The notes under the pieces were generated by a model. The model ran no database searches and had not been told where the DNA came from. It saw nothing but the letters and a program-made list of their open reading frames with translations. The position numbers and the translations under genes were made by a program. Shown in pieces: positions 8,433 to 11,589 of a stretch of DNA of 11,589 bases. Each line of letters begins with the position of its first letter. Position 1 is the first letter of the stretch. Origin of the DNA: Nitrososphaerales archaeon TH526 (GTDB lineage Archaea; Thermoproteota; Nitrososphaeria; Nitrososphaerales; Nitrososphaeraceae). Where the stretch lies: contig JAATVR010000178.1 in the NCBI GenBank assembly GCA_014523665.1, positions 1-11,589 of the forward strand, given 5' to 3'.

Positions 8433-9224
8433 TTGAATCAAGAACAAAGACATAATTCTATCCCTATTGTTTTTATTAGTTACGTTCGTGAGGATTCAAC
8501 TACTGCAGAAAGAGTTTATCAGGAATTAAGAAATACTGGGTTAAATCCATGGATGGATAAACAAGATATTTTAGGCGGTCAAAAATGGGAAAATGTGATT
8601 AGACAGGCTATAGAAGGCAGCAGATACTTCATACCACTATTTTCTTCCACTTCTACAAAGAAAGGAGGGTACATGAAAAAGGAGTTCAAGTATGCGTTAA
8701 AAATATTTGAAGAGCTTCCCCAATCCTATGTCTTCGTCTTGCCTGTCAGATTGGATGATTGCGAAATTCCTTACAAAAAGTTAAAGGATATTCAGTATGT
8801 TGATTTGTTTGATAACAATTGGGAAGAAGGAATACAAAAGTTACTAAGATCTTTGGAAGCAAAATGGGACATCGGGAAAACGGTGGGAAATAACCTAGAA
8901 ATATCTTTTAAAACAGAAAATGTCGAGATAGCATATAAAAAAATACTAGAACGTATTGAAAGCCTTAAACATTGTCATATAACACATAAGGTTCAAAATA
9001 CGTGGATAAAGGCTAATGTAGGTCGAAAAATAGCCTTTAGGATCAAGGGCTATTTATTATCCGATATCAATGAATATCCGAAAAAAATTTTCGTAGATTT
9101 TAACAGAAAAAAATTGTCATTACTGATGATTTTGGTGTTGGTATCAGATGGCCTATCGGGTAAACTGATTCAAAATATGAGAGCAACAGCAGATATGCTA
9201 AGAGTTACTATTGAAAATAACTAA
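8433..9224 (+). CDS. TIR domain protein with a C-terminal domain of unknown function
   Basis: TIR proteins of this type cleave NAD+ or convert it into cyclic ADP-ribose-like signals. Counting from TTG 8433 (263 residues), the TIR domain covers about 10-142. IPIVFISYVRED (10-21) is box 1, NPWMDKQDILGGQKWE (38-53) covers the BB loop, and E53 in WENVIRQAIEGSRYF aligns with the SARM1 catalytic Glu. LPVRLDDCEIP marks the later strands. Residues about 155-263 are a separate, probably alpha/beta domain that I do not recognise. The frame is open from GTG 8397, but that codon lies in an inverted repeat and a TATA-like box favours TTG 8433. The last 35 residues (from SLLMILVLVSDGL) differ in character from the rest. 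After the A7 run at 9107-9113 another frame reads IVITDDFGVGIRWPIG, so the C-terminus may be frameshifted. Divergent from the SLOG gene, it is a plausible signal-producing partner. Confidence 0.85.
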   Translation: MNQEQRHNSIPIVFISYVREDSTTAERVYQELRNTGLNPWMDKQDILGGQKWENVIRQAIEGSRYFIPLFSSTSTKKGGYMKKEFKYALKIFEELPQSYVFVLPVRLDDCEIPYKKLKDIQYVDLFDNNWEEGIQKLLRSLEAKWDIGKTVGNNLEISFKTENVEIAYKKILERIESLKHCHITHKVQNTWIKANVGRKIAFRIKGYLLSDINEYPKKIFVDFNRKKLSLLMILVLVSDGLSGKLIQNMRATADMLRVTIENN

Positions 9225-9424
9225 AATTTCGATAGGACCTTTGGCCTTTAATACACCAAACAACACTTATTAACAATACTAATTTTACAATTCTCGAGCG
9301 AGAAGATGGTGAACATAGGGTGAAACTATTTCAGATAGTCTAAAGGATGTACGATTTCCAAGTTGCTAGGTTTGTTCCAGGATAACTGAATCTGATCTAT
9401 TTTATACTTTCTTTGAACTTTTCT

Positions 9425-9706
9425 TTACTTCTGGTCTTGTAGTTCTCGGATCTTATTATGAACTAAAACATCTATTTTTCTAGGAAAAGGCCTCCCGTCT
9501 TCAACTCCTACATAAATTAAAGCTACATCCGCGTTCTTTCTTAGACTATTATATTTTCTTAGCCAAAGATCAAGGTGATAATATAAGTCTTCAAGCAGTG
9601 GGATTTCATTCCAGAATATCTGATTTTTCTTGGCATCTAATAGCTTATACATCGCAGAATTGTGTTTTCTTATTGAATCAGTGAGCCCTCTAATTAATCT
9701 AACCAT
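9425..9706 (-). CDS. Small hypothetical protein downstream of and in frame with the TIR-like gene
   Basis: A 93-residue protein from ATG 9706 with no domain I recognise. The first two thirds look helical (IRGLTDSIRKHN, LLEDLYYHLDLWLRKYNSLRK). A short strand-like stretch, ADVALIYVGVEDGRPFP, and a basic helical tail, KIDVLVHNKIRELQDQK, follow. It begins 30 bp after the stop of the TIR-like gene and is exactly in the same reading frame. Only two TAA codons (9737-9739 and 9725-9727), carried by a tandem 12-bp duplication, separate them. It is therefore either a translationally coupled partner or the former C-terminal domain of the larger protein. There is no Shine-Dalgarno sequence before the ATG. 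Its role would be tied to the TIR-like gene; no function can be named. Confidence 0.6.
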   Translation of the reverse strand: MVRLIRGLTDSIRKHNSAMYKLLDAKKNQIFWNEIPLLEDLYYHLDLWLRKYNSLRKNADVALIYVGVEDGRPFPRKIDVLVHNKIRELQDQK

Positions 9707-9722
9707 TGATGCAGGATTCTTG

Positions 9723-9746
9723 ATTTATTCATTGATTTATTCATTC
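9723..9746 (-). repeat. Tandem 12-bp duplication carrying two in-frame stops
   Basis: On the minus strand AATGAATAAATC occurs twice back to back at the end of the TIR-like ORF. Each copy contributes a TAA in the frame shared by the TIR-like gene and the downstream small ORF. The copies are identical, which suggests a recent slippage duplication. Confidence 0.7.
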
Positions 9747-10705
9747 TTCTTACTAAATTTAATATCCTCTAATGTAGTTCCGATATCAAGTAAAAAGGTT
9801 CTTCTTATCGGAGAGAAATTAATTGAATATACAACGAAGTTAAGCTCAAACCTGCCAGGCCCTACTAATTTGTATTCTTCATAGAATCCGCTAAAGTCCA
9901 CCAGATCATGATTAATGCCAAAATATACGATATTTGGTGTCTCATGAGGTACCAAAAACGCATCAAGACCTCTAGTATAGCCAGGAGGAACAATTGTTCT
10001 TGGGACATTAAGACCTTGCCACTTGAACTCAACTGGAGTAAAATGTTTTTCATCACCTGTCGAAACATTCTTACTGCTTTCAAGATAGGCTATGCAATCC
10101 AAGGCAATTTTTTTATAATGTGAGTTTTTTACTTGCATATGATACCAACGACGCGTTTGATTTGCTGGTGCTGACGGTCTAAAAGCATCTGTATATTCTT
10201 GTTCATCTCTGTCAATTGTGAGTTCGTTTCTCCAATCTGGTTTCCATTTAAGCTGACTTATCCTGTCAGCAATTACACTTGACAGAAGAGGACGATCAGA
10301 AAAGGCTATTGAATTACCTTGGATTGCTCCTAAGATTCCCTCATTCTTTTTAAGTCCATTTTCTTGGAATGCTAAAACGTCTTTATCAAAAAACGCAGCT
10401 AATGCCAATTCCTGGTGTGAAAACAGTGATCCTCTATGCTCCCCATTTTCTAATTTTTCTCTTTTGAAGTCAATGAAAACAAAGTATTCTGACTCCTCAA
10501 TCTTCGCGAAGACATTATCCTTAATGCCTTTTAGAGTCTGCTCTTCAATAGCTACATAAGGCTCAAAACCCATTTTTTCTATCCTACGGAATATCTGATC
10601 AGCTACTTCTTTTTCTTGTGCATCTTGATTTTGCCCACAACTTATAAACACTCGTGCTCTGATTTTATTATCATTATCCTTCACTTTATATCGCTTATTC
10701 GACAT
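9737..10705 (-). CDS. TIR-like domain protein with C-terminal beta-rich domain
   Basis: A 322-residue protein from ATG 10705; AGGA about 10 nt upstream is a weak Shine-Dalgarno candidate. Residues 15-150 form a TIR-like domain of the RVFISCGQ group: RARVFISCGQ (16-25), EVADQIFRRIEKMGFEPYVA (33-52), EESEYFVFIDFKREKL (70-85), SLFSHQELALAAFF (93-106). In a hand alignment to SARM1 the catalytic Glu position falls on K62 (IKDNVFAKIEESEYF), so NADase activity is doubtful unless another Glu substitutes. After a linker (150-195) comes a beta-rich domain (about 198-315) with VEFKWQGLN, VPRTIVPPGYTRGLDAF, YKLVGPGRFELNFVVYSINFSP and RTFLLDIGTTLEDIKF; this looks like an immunoglobulin-like sandwich but I cannot name it. 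The TIR fold call is good. A role as a sensor, scaffold or effector in defence is inference from the domain type and the neighbouring TIR and SLOG genes. Confidence 0.8.
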   Translation of the reverse strand: MSNKRYKVKDNDNKIRARVFISCGQNQDAQEKEVADQIFRRIEKMGFEPYVAIEEQTLKGIKDNVFAKIEESEYFVFIDFKREKLENGEHRGSLFSHQELALAAFFDKDVLAFQENGLKKNEGILGAIQGNSIAFSDRPLLSSVIADRISQLKWKPDWRNELTIDRDEQEYTDAFRPSAPANQTRRWYHMQVKNSHYKKIALDCIAYLESSKNVSTGDEKHFTPVEFKWQGLNVPRTIVPPGYTRGLDAFLVPHETPNIVYFGINHDLVDFSGFYEEYKLVGPGRFELNFVVYSINFSPIRRTFLLDIGTTLEDIKFSKKNE

Positions 10706-10856
10706 CAGTATCCTAAATTAATGTTAAGGCGCTGACAGTAATTTCTAAATAATAACCGTGTTTCAAGCAGGACCGGCTCCTCCTCTGATAACAGGTTACG
10801 ATGTCAGCTGAGAATACATAGCTCCACGATCATTGTATTCCTTCCTATCGGTCCCT

Positions 10857-11589
10857 TCATAGGGACATTGAAATCTGTTTACAACTTGGGCACGGATATT
10901 GTATCCCATCTCCTTGATATATGTCATTATTCAAACGTTTGGCAATCAATCTATTAATTCCAATAAATATTGGGTCGTCACCATCTGAACTCAATGAGCA
11001 GTACTTAAGCCTGCCGTAATCTGAGTTCTTTGTGTACTCCATCAGCTATCGGTATTCTGATTCCCATTTTCTTAGGTCTTCTCGTTCACGCTGTGGTCCT
11101 ACTTCATTTCCTGATATACAGGTCAAGGTCAGGTTAAAGTCGTCTGGGGGGGGCTTATAATAAAAAATGCATCCTTGGTTTGTATAGTGAATGGGATCTC
11201 CGTCACTCGATGGGTTTATGACTTGTGTATATACCCTTACGTCGACCCCTGTATTTACTATAATCAAGTGCCACATCATTTGTTAAATACTCCCTTACAG
11301 CAGCAAGAGGTTTCATGACTACGTCATCTGTTATTCTCTTCTTATCTTGATCATTACGCCAATCAAACAGTTTCATTTTATTCTCATCTAAGTTCATCAC
11401 CACAATTCTTTTACTAATGTCTTCGGAGTCATTAGAGAGATAGTTCTGTATAAGTAGTTGGTAAATGTGTGCTTGGGCTATCAGAATCCTCCAAAGAAGA
11501 CCTCTATTTTTAGGGTGAAAATTTTTTAATAAGTATTTTAGCTGCTTAATATCAAATTCTTGATCCGGTTTCTTCCAGATGCTATAAAA
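10857..11589 (-). pseudogene. Broken hypothetical gene, 5' part beyond the window edge
   Basis: Three minus-strand pieces join into one protein. Piece 1 is open from the window end (11589) down to about 11250, including LKNFHPKNRGLLWRILIAQ and ENKMKLFDWRND, and would run on to a nonsense tail ending at 11203. Removing one G from the G4 run (plus-strand C at 11246-11249) continues the frame as SKYRVDVRVYTQVINPSSD and ends at TAG 11046-11048. Piece 3 follows in the same frame after that TAG (YTKNSDYGRLKYCSLSSDGD, IGINRLIAKRLNNDIYQGD, CPSCKQ) to TGA 10857. About 243 residues are visible. I recognise no family; a single CPSC motif near the end could be half of a zinc site. The composite continuity, with one frameshift plus one amber codon, is the evidence for a pseudogene. 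Separate small genes are less likely because none has a good start. Confidence 0.55.

Noticed and set aside
11046..11048. The in-frame TAG could encode pyrrolysine.
   Set aside because: The same gene carries a separate frameshift, no pyrrolysine machinery or family context is visible, and decay is simpler.
11145..11152. The run of eight G (plus strand) as another frameshift site in the unknown gene.
   Set aside because: The frame reads normally through it (FYYKPPPDDFNL), so no shift is needed there.

Overview
The window is AT-rich (roughly 63-65% A+T by eye) and looks archaeal. Starts mostly lack Shine-Dalgarno sequences. Two genes have TATA-like boxes about 25-28 bp before the likely start, as in leaderless archaeal transcripts. 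Overall style suggests Nitrososphaerota (for example a Nitrosocosmicus or Nitrososphaera relative), but no taxonomic marker gene is present, so this is inference. The content is accessory: it reads as a decaying defence island with no housekeeping genes.

Layout. Positions 1-1183 are gene-poor, with one 57-residue helix-turn-helix protein (640-813, +) and small open-frame debris. From 6438 down to 1184, all on the minus strand, lies a damaged type I restriction-modification locus. It runs: a 53-residue SpoVT/AbrB-like DNA-binding protein; a scrap of what appears to be the hsdM 3' end; a complete two-domain hsdS; and hsdR, overlapping hsdS by ATGA. The hsdR frame is broken near its 3' end, and its C-terminal remainder continues in another frame into a Schlafen-type AlbA_2 domain. 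No methyltransferase catalytic region is present.

Next come two divergent genes separated by about 0.5 kb. The minus-strand gene (6599-7924) joins a SLOG Rossmann-like domain to a nucleoside-2-deoxyribosyltransferase-like (TIR-like fold) domain. The plus-strand gene (8433-9224) has a TIR domain with the NADase glutamate in place and an unidentified C-terminal domain. A perfect inverted repeat and a TATA-like box precede the TIR gene. A TIR enzyme beside a SLOG sensor/effector is the Thoeris logic, but the domain order and effector differ from the classical ThsA architecture. This pair is the best candidate for an undescribed system here.

The right end (minus strand) holds a second TIR-like protein (9737-10705) with a C-terminal beta-rich domain and a Lys where the NADase Glu would be expected. 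A small unknown ORF (9425-9706) follows in the same frame, separated by stop codons lying in a 12-bp tandem duplication. Last is a broken unknown gene (10857-11589) that runs off the window.

Several of the gene breaks fall in short homopolymer runs. Genuine decay and sequencing or assembly error both remain possible. Functional reading: a restriction module that probably cannot protect its own DNA without an hsdM elsewhere, next to several putative NAD/nucleotide-signalling immune genes.
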